64,000 nt of DNA from Gammaproteobacteria bacterium (lineage in GTDB: Bacteria; Pseudomonadota; Gammaproteobacteria; Steroidobacterales; Woeseiaceae): positions 1 to 64,000 of the forward strand of contig JAOTZC010000004.1 in the NCBI GenBank assembly GCA_029861535.1. Direction: 5' to 3'. A program made the position numbers and the translations under genes. The notes beneath the pieces are model-generated. The model worked only from the letters and a program-made list of their open reading frames with translations, did no database searches and was not told the DNA's origin. Position 1 is the stretch's first letter. Every line of letters starts with the position of its first letter. Below are positions 56,481-64,000 of the stretch, one piece after another.

Positions 56481-58655
56481 ATGAAGATCAAGATTTTGCT
56501 GGCTGCCTGCCTTGCAGCCGCCGCACTGGCTGCTTGTGGCGGCAGCGAATCGGACGCCACGAGTGATGCCAATGCCATAGAAGAGGCACCGGAGATCACC
56601 GTTACGGAGGCGGAACTGGTCGGAAATCCGTTTGTCGAGGACTGGGATACGCCGTACGGCGTACAACCGTTCGACCGTATTGAGGATGAGCACTTCATGC
56701 CGGCTTTCAAAAAAGCCATCCTAGAACTGCGGGCCGACATTGATGCCGTTACCAACAACCCGGACACGCCGACATTCGAAAACACGATTCTCGCGATGGA
56801 ACAATCCGGCCAGTTAATCACTACGGTGCTGTATACGTTCTCAAGCCTGACCGGCACCGAACTGAACGACAATCTTCGTGCATTGCAAACGGAAATCTGG
56901 CCGATGTGGTCGCGTGAGAGCGATGCGATCAATTTAAACGATGATCTCTATCAGCGTGTCGTCGCTGTTTACAAACAGCGCGATTCGTTGAACCTTGGCG
57001 AGCAGGAAGCGCGATTGCTTGAGCTGACACACCGGCAATTCGTGCGTGCCGGTGCGGCGCTGACGCCGGAGGTCAAGCAGCAGGTTAGCGACATCAATGC
57101 CGAAATATCCGAATTGACGACGATGTTCGCACAAAACCTGCTAGCCGAAACCAAAGCGTTCACGATCGACATTACCGACGAGGCCGAACTCGCCGGACTG
57201 GCCGATGATTTCAAGGCCAATATCTGGGACGAAGACAAAGAAGCCTGGGTACTGGGCCTGAACCGATCGGTCTACGAATCCTTTATGACACAGTCCGAGA
57301 ATCGCGACCTACGCAAACAGTTGTTTGAGGGCTACCGACTGCGCGCATCGCAAGGAGAGCACGACAACAGCCCGATCCTGATCAAGGTTGCACAGCTACG
57401 CGCCAAACGCGCCAAATTAATGGGTTACGATTCGCATGCCCATTATCAACTCGAAATCCGCATGGCGAAAACACCAAAGGCCGCCGAGGACTTCCTGCTA
57501 CGTGTTTGGCGACCCGGCCTAGAGCGGGCCAAACAGGAACGCGCCGATATGCAGGCGATGATTGGCGATGAATTCAAATTCGAGGCCCACGATTGGTGGC
57601 ACTACGCCGAGAAGATCCGTAAGGACCGTTTTGACCTCGACGAGAGTGCATTGAAGCCCTATTTCGACCTTGAAGCCGTACGCGCCGGCGCGTTCACTAT
57701 GGCGAACCGGCTATTTGGGCTGAGGTTTGAAGCCGTTGATGTGCCGACTTGGAACGATGTCGTGACCGCCTACGACGTCATCGATGACGATGGCTCACAT
57801 CTTGGCATTTTTATGATGGACATGTACGCGCGCGACTCAAAGCGCGGCGGTGCATGGATGAACGCCTATCGCCCGGCATCGAATATCGGTGGCGATAATA
57901 TCCGGCCGATCGTGACCAACAACCTCAATCTTGCGACGCCGCCAGAGGGTGAACCGACGCTAATGCGCTTCTCTGAAGTTGAAACGCTGTTTCATGAATT
58001 TGGTCACGGCCTGCACGGCATCATGACGAAAATGGACTACCCGACATTTTCAGGTGTCAGCGGTCCAACCGATTACACCGAATTTCCAGCACAAATCCTC
58101 GAGCATTGGACGTCACAGCCAGAAATGCTTGAATTGTATGCAAAGCATTACCAGACCGGTGACGTTATTCCCGATGAGCTGGTCGAACGACTACTGGCGG
58201 CAACAAATCATAATCAGGGCTTCAGGACGACCGAGTACATTGCGGCCTCACTGCTCGATCTGCGTTGGCACATGCTGAGCTCTGAGGAAGCCGCGGACAT
58301 TACCGATGCGCACGCGTTTGAGCGACAAGTGCTCGAAGAATACGGTCTGATTGCCGAGATCGAGCCACGCTATCGCTCGCAGTATTTCAGCCATACCTTT
58401 GCCGGCGGCTATTCGGCCGGCTATTACGCGTATTTGTGGTCGGAGATTCTCGATGCTGATGGCTTCAATGCGTTCAAGGAAGCCGAGAACATTTTCGATC
58501 CAGCAACGGCAGCACGACTCAAGCAATGGGTTTACCAGGCTGGCGGCCTTAAAGAAGCGGATGAGCTGTATCGAAACTTCCGTGGCCAGGACCCGAGCAT
58601 CGAACCGTTGCTACGCGGTCGCGGCTTCGAGGTCGAATCCAGCGGCGGCATGTAA
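56481..58655 (+). CDS. M3-family peptidyl-dipeptidase (Dcp-like) lipoprotein
   Basis: This is a 724-residue zinc metallopeptidase with a lipoprotein signal peptide (lipobox ALAAC). The catalytic motif HEFGH lies near 505-509 in ETLFHEFGHGLHGIM, with the downstream Glu in YTEFPAQILEHW. The C-terminal SHTFAGGYSAGYYAYLWSEI is characteristic of Dcp/oligopeptidase A. It would cleave dipeptides from peptide C-termini in the periplasm. The ATG at 56481 gives the signal peptide; an in-frame ATG at 56433 does not. It follows the propeller gene by 91 bp on the same strand. Confidence 0.93.
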   Translation: MKIKILLAACLAAAALAACGGSESDATSDANAIEEAPEITVTEAELVGNPFVEDWDTPYGVQPFDRIEDEHFMPAFKKAILELRADIDAVTNNPDTPTFENTILAMEQSGQLITTVLYTFSSLTGTELNDNLRALQTEIWPMWSRESDAINLNDDLYQRVVAVYKQRDSLNLGEQEARLLELTHRQFVRAGAALTPEVKQQVSDINAEISELTTMFAQNLLAETKAFTIDITDEAELAGLADDFKANIWDEDKEAWVLGLNRSVYESFMTQSENRDLRKQLFEGYRLRASQGEHDNSPILIKVAQLRAKRAKLMGYDSHAHYQLEIRMAKTPKAAEDFLLRVWRPGLERAKQERADMQAMIGDEFKFEAHDWWHYAEKIRKDRFDLDESALKPYFDLEAVRAGAFTMANRLFGLRFEAVDVPTWNDVVTAYDVIDDDGSHLGIFMMDMYARDSKRGGAWMNAYRPASNIGGDNIRPIVTNNLNLATPPEGEPTLMRFSEVETLFHEFGHGLHGIMTKMDYPTFSGVSGPTDYTEFPAQILEHWTSQPEMLELYAKHYQTGDVIPDELVERLLAATNHNQGFRTTEYIAASLLDLRWHMLSSEEAADITDAHAFERQVLEEYGLIAEIEPRYRSQYFSHTFAGGYSAGYYAYLWSEILDADGFNAFKEAENIFDPATAARLKQWVYQAGGLKEADELYRNFRGQDPSIEPLLRGRGFEVESSGGM

Positions 58656-58711
58656 CAACGCCCTGCTCGCTTACCTGGCCGGTCATTCTGGATGAAGAAG
58701 TCAGCATCGGC

Positions 58712-59518
58712 TCAGGCGAGCTGAGTGAGGATGCGCGTGACCGTCCATGAGAGCCCGACGACGCCGATAAGCGCCGAAACCGGCACGACGACGTAGCGAC
58801 GATACGCGGACTCACGGTCAATCCGTGTCAACTTCTGCCGCAACATGCGCGACAGCGTGAATGCGACGACGACAACGCTGATCTGGCCGATCTCGACACC
58901 GATGTTAAAGCCGATTAGCGCACTCCAGAATTGCCCAGGCGGCAGACCAAGCTCGCCGAAGAAGCCGGCGAAACCCAAGCCATGGACAAGGCCGAATATG
59001 AATACGATCAATGGCCGCCAGCGCGGCATATCCTGCAAGAACACATTTTCAATCGCGACGAACGCGATCGTTGCGGCGATCAACGGTTCGACGAATCCAG
59101 CTGACGGCGATAATACGCCGACGGCAGCAAGCCCGAGCGTTACCGTATGTGCAACCGTAAACGTCGAAATTTGAACGACCAGCGCACGTAGCCGCGTCGA
59201 TGACAGAAACAACGCCAACACGAAGAGAATATGGTCGAGACCGTCAGGCAAGATATGACGCACACCGATCGTGACGTACAGTCCGGCCGTCGACCAGAAG
59301 CCGCGCTCGAGGCCCCTGTCATCGAGGATAGGTTTGAGCTGCTCGTTCGTCGCGGTGCTGCTGTCGAGCGTACTCAATGCTTCGCACAATGCCGGATCGA
59401 GGCCGCTCTCACCGGGCACACAGAATTCGTCCTCTGGATGCGCGACAAGTCGCGTCGCGAACAGTATAACCGTGACCGCCAACAGGGCCATAAGCCAGAA
59501 TTTGCGCTTTGAAGGCAT
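58712..59518 (-). CDS. HupE/UreJ family membrane protein
   Basis: This is a 268-residue protein with a signal-like N-terminus, a periplasmic segment with two cysteines (FCVPGESGLDPALCEAL) and about seven membrane helices. The HupE/UreJ signature is strong: HILPDGLDHILFVLALFL, FTVAHTVTLGLAAVGVL, and FGLVHGLGFAGFFGELG. Characterised HupE/UreJ proteins handle nickel or cobalt for hydrogenase or urease, but neither is nearby. It is divergent from a FixH/YtkA-like gene and a haem peroxidase, pointing to another metal, possibly copper. Confidence 0.85.
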   Translation of the reverse strand: MPSKRKFWLMALLAVTVILFATRLVAHPEDEFCVPGESGLDPALCEALSTLDSSTATNEQLKPILDDRGLERGFWSTAGLYVTIGVRHILPDGLDHILFVLALFLSSTRLRALVVQISTFTVAHTVTLGLAAVGVLSPSAGFVEPLIAATIAFVAIENVFLQDMPRWRPLIVFIFGLVHGLGFAGFFGELGLPPGQFWSALIGFNIGVEIGQISVVVVAFTLSRMLRQKLTRIDRESAYRRYVVVPVSALIGVVGLSWTVTRILTQLA

Positions 59519-59578
59519 CGCGGGAATTTACGCAAAAAGCGTAACGCCGGCAACGCGGCTTGACCTAGAATAGCGCGC

Positions 59579-60562
59579 ATGGTCTCAAATGCGGTCCGGC
59601 GCTACTTTCTATTCGCGGCGCTTTCTCTGTTGGTTCTTCCCGGCATCGCTCACGCCCACGGTGGCGTCGTCGATGAAAATGACCTGTGCATTATCAATAT
59701 CGGTTACCTGAAGGCGCGCTTCAAGATCTATGTCCCACAGCAGACTGGCCACGATGAATACTGTGAAGATATTCCGGTACGCGGCGAGAGCGTATTCATC
59801 ATGGAATATCAACATGATGGCCTCAGTGAAGCAGAGATCGACTTTCGTATCATCAAGAACGTGACCGGCAAGAGTACCTTCGCTCAGCTCGATGACGTTT
59901 TGGCTATTGACGATATCGATGCGGTAACGATTCATTACGCACCGCCCAGGGTCGTGCCTGATGTGTTTACGCTGTTACAGTCTTTCGATGAAGACGGTGA
60001 ATATATCGGCATTGTTTCCGCCACGCGTACTGACACCGGAAAAGTCTATACAACGGTATTTCCATTCGAGGTTGGCTACATTGGCGCCGGAGTCTGGCCG
60101 TGGCTCATTGCTGGCTTCTTGGTGCTGCAGTTCAACTACTGGTTCATGAGTCGCCGGCGCACGAAAGCGGCTGCGATTGCAGCGGTGATACTCGTGGTCA
60201 GCGCATTACAAACTGGCCGCGTCGTCGCCGACGAAACAAGCTGGGCGAGCAAAGCGGGTTATTTCCAGGTGCAATACGCAAGTAACCTCGAACCGATCGT
60301 CATCAACAAGATTCACAGCTGGATACTGCAGGTTGAATCCGCAGACGGCAAAGCGGTAACTGGTGCAGAAATTACGATCGACGGCGGGATGCCTGAGCAT
60401 AACCATGGCCTGCCTACACTACCTCGTGTCGTCGAAGAGCTAGGTGAAGGCCGCTATCGGGTTGCGGGCATGCGCTTTCATATGGGTGGCTACTGGGAGT
60501 TACGTATCTCGATCGCCGCTGGTAGCCGCCGCGACGATGTCCTAATTACGCTCAATCTCTAG
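59579..60562 (+). CDS. Membrane protein with C-terminal FixH/YtkA-like domain
   Basis: This is a 327-residue protein: signal peptide with AHAHGG at the mature N-terminus, an unrecognised domain to about 165, two membrane helices (WPWLIAGFLVLQFNYWFM and AAAIAAVILVVSALQTG), then a periplasmic domain with AEITIDGGMPEHNHGLPTLP and GRYRVAGMRFHMGGYWELRI, the YtkA/FixH-like pattern. The EHNHG and AHAHGG histidines could bind metal. The stop codon overlaps the GTG of the downstream peroxidase (TAGTG), so the two are translationally coupled. Confidence 0.75.
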   Translation: MVSNAVRRYFLFAALSLLVLPGIAHAHGGVVDENDLCIINIGYLKARFKIYVPQQTGHDEYCEDIPVRGESVFIMEYQHDGLSEAEIDFRIIKNVTGKSTFAQLDDVLAIDDIDAVTIHYAPPRVVPDVFTLLQSFDEDGEYIGIVSATRTDTGKVYTTVFPFEVGYIGAGVWPWLIAGFLVLQFNYWFMSRRRTKAAAIAAVILVVSALQTGRVVADETSWASKAGYFQVQYASNLEPIVINKIHSWILQVESADGKAVTGAEITIDGGMPEHNHGLPTLPRVVEELGEGRYRVAGMRFHMGGYWELRISIAAGSRRDDVLITLNL

Positions 60563-61776
60563 TGGCAATAAGCTCCAAAAGCGGCAGCCGGTGGCTGGCC
60601 TTAGTCGTAGCTATTTTGCTCCTCGCGACGGTGTGGTATGGCTGGCAGCGATATGGCAACCCGGCTTCGTGGTCTTTCGACGAACGCACGTTGATCGCCT
60701 CGCTGTGGATCGAAAACCTGCCGCCGTTACCGCCCGACCCGACAAATGCAGTCGCAGACGATCCTCGCGCTCAAGCGCTCGGACATCGGCTGTTCTTCGA
60801 CACGCGCCTGAGCAGCAACGGCATGATTTCGTGCGCGACCTGCCATCAACCGATTCGTCATTTTACCGACGGGCTCTCGAAAGGTGTTGCGCTTGGCATG
60901 TCGAAACGCAACACACCGAGTATTGTCGGCACTGCATACAGCCCATGGCTCTATTGGGACGGCCGTAAAGACAGTCAGTGGTCGCAGGCACTAGCGCCGC
61001 TCGAAGATCCAAACGAACACGGCGGCAACCGTCTGAAAATTCTTAGCGTCATCGCGTCCGACTCCGCTTATCGAAGTGCGTATGAATCCTTGTTCGGCGC
61101 ACCGCCTGATCTGACTCGACAGCAAGATATCGATCGGGCATTCGCAAACGCCGGCAAAGCGATCGCCGCCTATGAGCGGCTGCTCATGCACGGGATATCG
61201 CGTTTCGATGCGTACGTCGCACACCTCGAGGCCGGCGGTGATTCGCTGGATCAGAACTTTCTCAGCAACAACGAGATCAAGGGATTGCGACTTTTCATAG
61301 GCGAAGCGCGTTGCACCGAATGTCACAACGGACCATTATTTTCGAACAACGAGTTTCACAATACTGGCTTGCTGTCGATTGCCGGTGAAACGCCCGATCG
61401 CGGGCGCATTGATGGCGTGCGTACGCTACTTGCTGATCCGTTCAATTGTCTTGGTGAATTCAGCGACGATTCGATACGTGCGTGCAGCGAATTAAGATAC
61501 GCGAGAATGGGCGCCGAACTCATTGGCGCAACGCGGACGCCGTCGTTAAGAAACCTCGCCAACACCGCACCGTTTCAAAGCAAGGGACAATTTCAATCGC
61601 TTCCTGAGGTGCTGCGACATTACAACCAGGCCCCACCTGCGATGATCGGTCACAACGAAGCAAAGTCGTTAGGGCTTAGCAACTGGGAATTGCGCAATCT
61701 GGAGGCGTTTCTGCATGCGCTCGCGGCGCCGATCGCAGCAGACCAATATTGGCTGCAGCCTCCGCCAATCGAATAA
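60562..61776 (+). CDS. Di-haem cytochrome c peroxidase (CCP/MauG family)
   Basis: This is a 404-residue protein with an N-terminal membrane anchor (WLALVVAILLLATVWYGW) and two CxxCH haem sites, CATCH at 91-95 and CTECH at 251-255. Conserved segments include ALGHRLFFDTRLSSNGMISC, NTPSIVGTAYSPWLYWDGRK and TRTPSLRNLANTAPF. It would reduce peroxide with electrons from cytochrome c, or oxidise a partner as MauG does. The start is GTG. It is coupled to the FixH/YtkA-like gene upstream and converges with kdsB. Confidence 0.9.
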   Translation: MAISSKSGSRWLALVVAILLLATVWYGWQRYGNPASWSFDERTLIASLWIENLPPLPPDPTNAVADDPRAQALGHRLFFDTRLSSNGMISCATCHQPIRHFTDGLSKGVALGMSKRNTPSIVGTAYSPWLYWDGRKDSQWSQALAPLEDPNEHGGNRLKILSVIASDSAYRSAYESLFGAPPDLTRQQDIDRAFANAGKAIAAYERLLMHGISRFDAYVAHLEAGGDSLDQNFLSNNEIKGLRLFIGEARCTECHNGPLFSNNEFHNTGLLSIAGETPDRGRIDGVRTLLADPFNCLGEFSDDSIRACSELRYARMGAELIGATRTPSLRNLANTAPFQSKGQFQSLPEVLRHYNQAPPAMIGHNEAKSLGLSNWELRNLEAFLHALAAPIAADQYWLQPPPIE

Positions 61777-61785
61777 GCGCTTATC

Positions 61786-62538
61786 TTAAGTATGTTGACC
61801 GAGTTCCGCGGCAATCGCCACGAGGTCTTCCTCAGTATCGACGCCACGCCCTGGGCGTTGGAGCGGCCGCCCTACCCGGATCGTCATGCCAAGTGACAAC
61901 GCCCGCAGTTGCTCGAGCTGTTCGGTAAGTTCGAGTTTGGACGGCTCGGCAGCCACAAGTTGACGCAACACACCACAGCGATAGCCATAAATGCCATGGT
62001 GGTGTAGCGCGGCATCCATTGCCTTGCTCAAGTCGTCCTCGAATCTCGGGTATGGAATCATTGCGCGGCTGAAATACAGCGCATCACCACGATTGTCCAC
62101 CACAACCTTGACGACGTTTGGATTTTCGAAGTCTTCTCGCGACGCCAGCGGCGAGGCTAGTGTCGAAAGATCAACAGATTCATCGTCAAGTAAAGCTGCG
62201 CATTGATTGATTAGCGCTGGCGGCATCGTCGGCTCGTCGCCCTGCAGATTGACAACCACGGTGGCGTCATCCCAATCGAGCAGGTCCGCGACTTCGGCGA
62301 TTCGCTCGGTTCCCGAACGATGCTGATTGCCGGTCATGCATATACTGGCGCCGAACGCCTCTGCAGCATCGGCGATTCGTTCGTCATCGGTCGCAATAAT
62401 AACGGCGTCGGCATCACTCTCTGTTCCTCGCTGCCAAACATGTTCGAGCATCGGCTTGCCGTTGATTTCACGCAATGGCTTGCCGGGCAGACGTATCGAT
62501 GTGTATCGTGCCGGAATTACGACAACATAATCGCTCAT
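61786..62538 (-). CDS. kdsB: 3-deoxy-manno-octulosonate cytidylyltransferase
   Basis: This is a 250-residue enzyme that activates KDO as CMP-KDO for lipid A-core synthesis. Motifs include VVIPARYTSIRLPGKPLREI, NGKPMLEHVWQRG, VIIATDDERIADAAEAFGA and VVNLQGDEPTMPPALI. The gene order msbA-lpxK-kdsB (minus strand) matches E. coli. Its ATG overlaps the lpxK stop (ATGA). The length is normal. Confidence 0.97.
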   Translation of the reverse strand: MSDYVVVIPARYTSIRLPGKPLREINGKPMLEHVWQRGTESDADAVIIATDDERIADAAEAFGASICMTGNQHRSGTERIAEVADLLDWDDATVVVNLQGDEPTMPPALINQCAALLDDESVDLSTLASPLASREDFENPNVVKVVVDNRGDALYFSRAMIPYPRFEDDLSKAMDAALHHHGIYGYRCGVLRQLVAAEPSKLELTEQLEQLRALSLGMTIRVGRPLQRPGRGVDTEEDLVAIAAELGQHT

Positions 62539-63566
62539 GATGCAAGCTGCTCGTTACGCATACGAGACTCAATCTGTTCCAACCAGGGGCCGGCAAGGAC
62601 AGGATCCAATTCGACCTCTACTGGAACGTACCAGAAACGATCGCTGACGCGCGATTCGATCTTAACCGCGTCTTTCTCGGTCATCAGGATATCGAAATCG
62701 TCGCCAAACGAGAGATTCGTCACGTCGATCGTCGAATGATCCGGCAAGCGGTGTTCGATAACCTGAATATTATGCGATCTGAGCATGTCGAAAAAACGAG
62801 TTGGGTTGCCGATTGCCGCGATGCCGTGCACTGTCGTACCGCCGAAGCGCTCGATCGAGCGAGACAGCGAACCGTTGAGGCGACACACGTCCTGTGCAAC
62901 CAGTTCGAATTCGATTGCATTTTGCTCGTTGGCTGTTTCACCGGCCTCATGCAGCCTACCATTGACGAGGATCTGATCGACTCTGTTCAGACGCGACGTC
63001 GTTTCCCGTAGCGGCCCTGCCGGTAGGACGAAGCGATTGCCCAACCAGCGAGCGCCGTCGACCACGCAAATTTCATACGTGCGCCCTAACCTTAGGTGCT
63101 GCAGGCCGTCGTCTGCGATTATTAGGTCGGCACCATCTTCTATTAGCATCGCCGCCGCACGTACGCGGTTTTTGTCGACGGCAATCGCACAGCTGCTACG
63201 ACGCGCCAGCAATACCGGCTCATCGCCGACCACGGCCGGGTCACTGGCCGTATCGACCCGCATCGGCGACGATGATTTGCTGCCGCCGTAGCCGCGACTG
63301 ACAATTGCGGGTGTAAAGCCACGATCCCTCAAGGCGTTTGCAAGCCATATAACGATTGGTGTCTTGCCGGTACCACCCGCGGTCAAGTTGCCAACCACAA
63401 TAACCGGGACGCCCAACATTTCCTGCTTTAACAAACCAAAGCGATACAGGTAACGCCGCAGCGTAATCAGAATCCAAAAAAGACCACTGACTGGCAACAG
63501 CAACCAGTAGCCGCTGCCGCCTTCATACCAAACGCGATGGATCCACTGATAAAGCAAGATTCGCAT
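62535..63566 (-). CDS. lpxK: Tetraacyldisaccharide 4'-kinase
   Basis: This is a 343-residue inner-membrane-associated kinase that phosphorylates the 4' position of the lipid A precursor. It has an N-terminal membrane segment (YWLLLPVSGLFWILITLRRY), the P-loop GNLTAGGTGKTPIVIWLANA, then SRGYGG and the catalytic DDGLQHLRLGRTYEICVVDG. Its start overlaps the msbA stop and its end overlaps kdsB, so the three are tightly coupled. Confidence 0.96.
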   Translation of the reverse strand: MRILLYQWIHRVWYEGGSGYWLLLPVSGLFWILITLRRYLYRFGLLKQEMLGVPVIVVGNLTAGGTGKTPIVIWLANALRDRGFTPAIVSRGYGGSKSSSPMRVDTASDPAVVGDEPVLLARRSSCAIAVDKNRVRAAAMLIEDGADLIIADDGLQHLRLGRTYEICVVDGARWLGNRFVLPAGPLRETTSRLNRVDQILVNGRLHEAGETANEQNAIEFELVAQDVCRLNGSLSRSIERFGGTTVHGIAAIGNPTRFFDMLRSHNIQVIEHRLPDHSTIDVTNLSFGDDFDILMTEKDAVKIESRVSDRFWYVPVEVELDPVLAGPWLEQIESRMRNEQLAS

Positions 63567-64000
63567 CAGGCGTCGCTAAACTGCATCCGATGGAGCGCGG
63601 CATAATGGCCATCGGCAGCGAGCAAATCGCTGTGCGCGCCGGACTCGACGATTTTTCCGGAATCAAGAACGATAATCTGGTCCGCGCGCTCCACCGTTGA
63701 CAGTCGGTGCGCTATGACCAAGGTAGTTCGGTTTTTCATCAGCCGATCCAGTGCATCCTGGATACGGCGCTCGGACTGCGAGTCGAGCGACGATGTTGCT
63801 TCATCCAGAATCAGCACAGGCGCATTCTTTAGTAGCGCGCGTCCAATCGCAATACGCTGTCGCTGGCCACCGGACAAGAGTATGCCGCGATCACCGACTA
63901 TTGTCTCCAACCCGTCCGGCATTTTGTTAGTGAAGTCCAACACATACGCGGCTTCGGCGGCCTGTAGCAGCTCGTCCTGCGTGCGTTCTTTTAATTGTCC
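63566..64000 (-). CDS. msbA: Lipid A export ABC transporter MsbA, C-terminal part
   Basis: Only the last 144 codons are in the window; the gene runs off the right edge. This is the nucleotide-binding domain after Walker A: the ABC signature [20 protein letters not shown], Walker [17 protein letters not shown] and the switch His in [16 protein letters not shown]. MsbA flips lipid A-core across the inner membrane. Identification rests on the domain plus the conserved neighbours lpxK and kdsB. Confidence 0.88.
   Translation of the reverse strand, partial: GQLKERTQDELLQAAEAAYVLDFTNKMPDGLETIVGDRGILLSGGQRQRIAIGRALLKNAPVLILDEATSSLDSQSERRIQDALDRLMKNRTTLVIAHRLSTVERADQIIVLDSGKIVESGAHSDLLAADGHYAALHRMQFSDA

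Overview
The window is a chromosomal segment of a gammaproteobacterium. Housekeeping blocks keep the gene order familiar from E. coli and relatives: serS-rarA-lolA-ftsK facing trxB; aat-infA facing clpA-clpS; yceD-rpmF-plsX-fabH next to maf, rluC and rne; kdsB-lpxK-msbA. TonB-dependent receptors, an ImuA/ImuB/DnaE2 mutasome, a split type II secretion operon, DUF6502/DUF5666 proteins and a B12-radical SAM enzyme suggest a free-living marine or soil lineage, Woeseiaceae/Steroidobacter-like. That placement is inference, not a search result. I see no rRNA, tRNA, CRISPR array, transposase or prophage gene.

Layout. 1-3 kb: the 3' end of a GntR/FCD regulator, a promoter with two identical TTGTATACAA palindromes, and a TonB receptor. 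3-6.2 kb: MgtE magnesium transporter, a short-chain dehydrogenase and a Bax inhibitor-1/YccA membrane protein. 6.2-18.3 kb: conserved replication, translation and proteolysis genes. 18.5-24.7 kb: gspC-gspD-gspE-gspF and a small acidic protein. 24.7-31.3 kb: one operon, lexA-imuA-imuB-dnaE2, with two LexA boxes at its promoter and unusual hairpin repeats at both ends and in the middle. 31.3-34 kb: an alanine-rich murein-lipoprotein-like gene facing an L,D-transpeptidase, then a GST and a DUF1232 protein. 34-42 kb: fatty-acid initiation, L32, Maf, RluC, RNase E and a low-molecular-weight phosphatase. 42-46 kb: MaoC hydratase, SDR and quinone oxidoreductase, facing an HpnR-like radical SAM protein. 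46-52 kb: small poorly characterised proteins, including DUF6502, a DUF5666 lipoprotein and a beta-propeller lipoprotein. 52-59 kb: a second TonB receptor, a propeller-only S9 peptidase fragment and an M3 peptidase. 59-62 kb: a HupE-like protein, a FixH/YtkA-like membrane protein and a di-haem peroxidase. 62-64 kb: kdsB, lpxK and the 3' part of msbA.

The least explained signals are: (i) hairpins with a nearly constant 35-nt loop but locus-specific stems around the SOS mutagenesis operon; (ii) a TTGT-NN-ACAA operator shared by two distant TonB receptors, the first next to a GntR-type regulator; (iii) a perfect inverted repeat over the start codon of the DUF6502 gene; (iv) a hairpin whose loop is exactly a Shine-Dalgarno sequence, upstream of the lipoprotein gene. 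All coordinates and motifs were read by eye. Family names rest on motif recognition and no database search was run.
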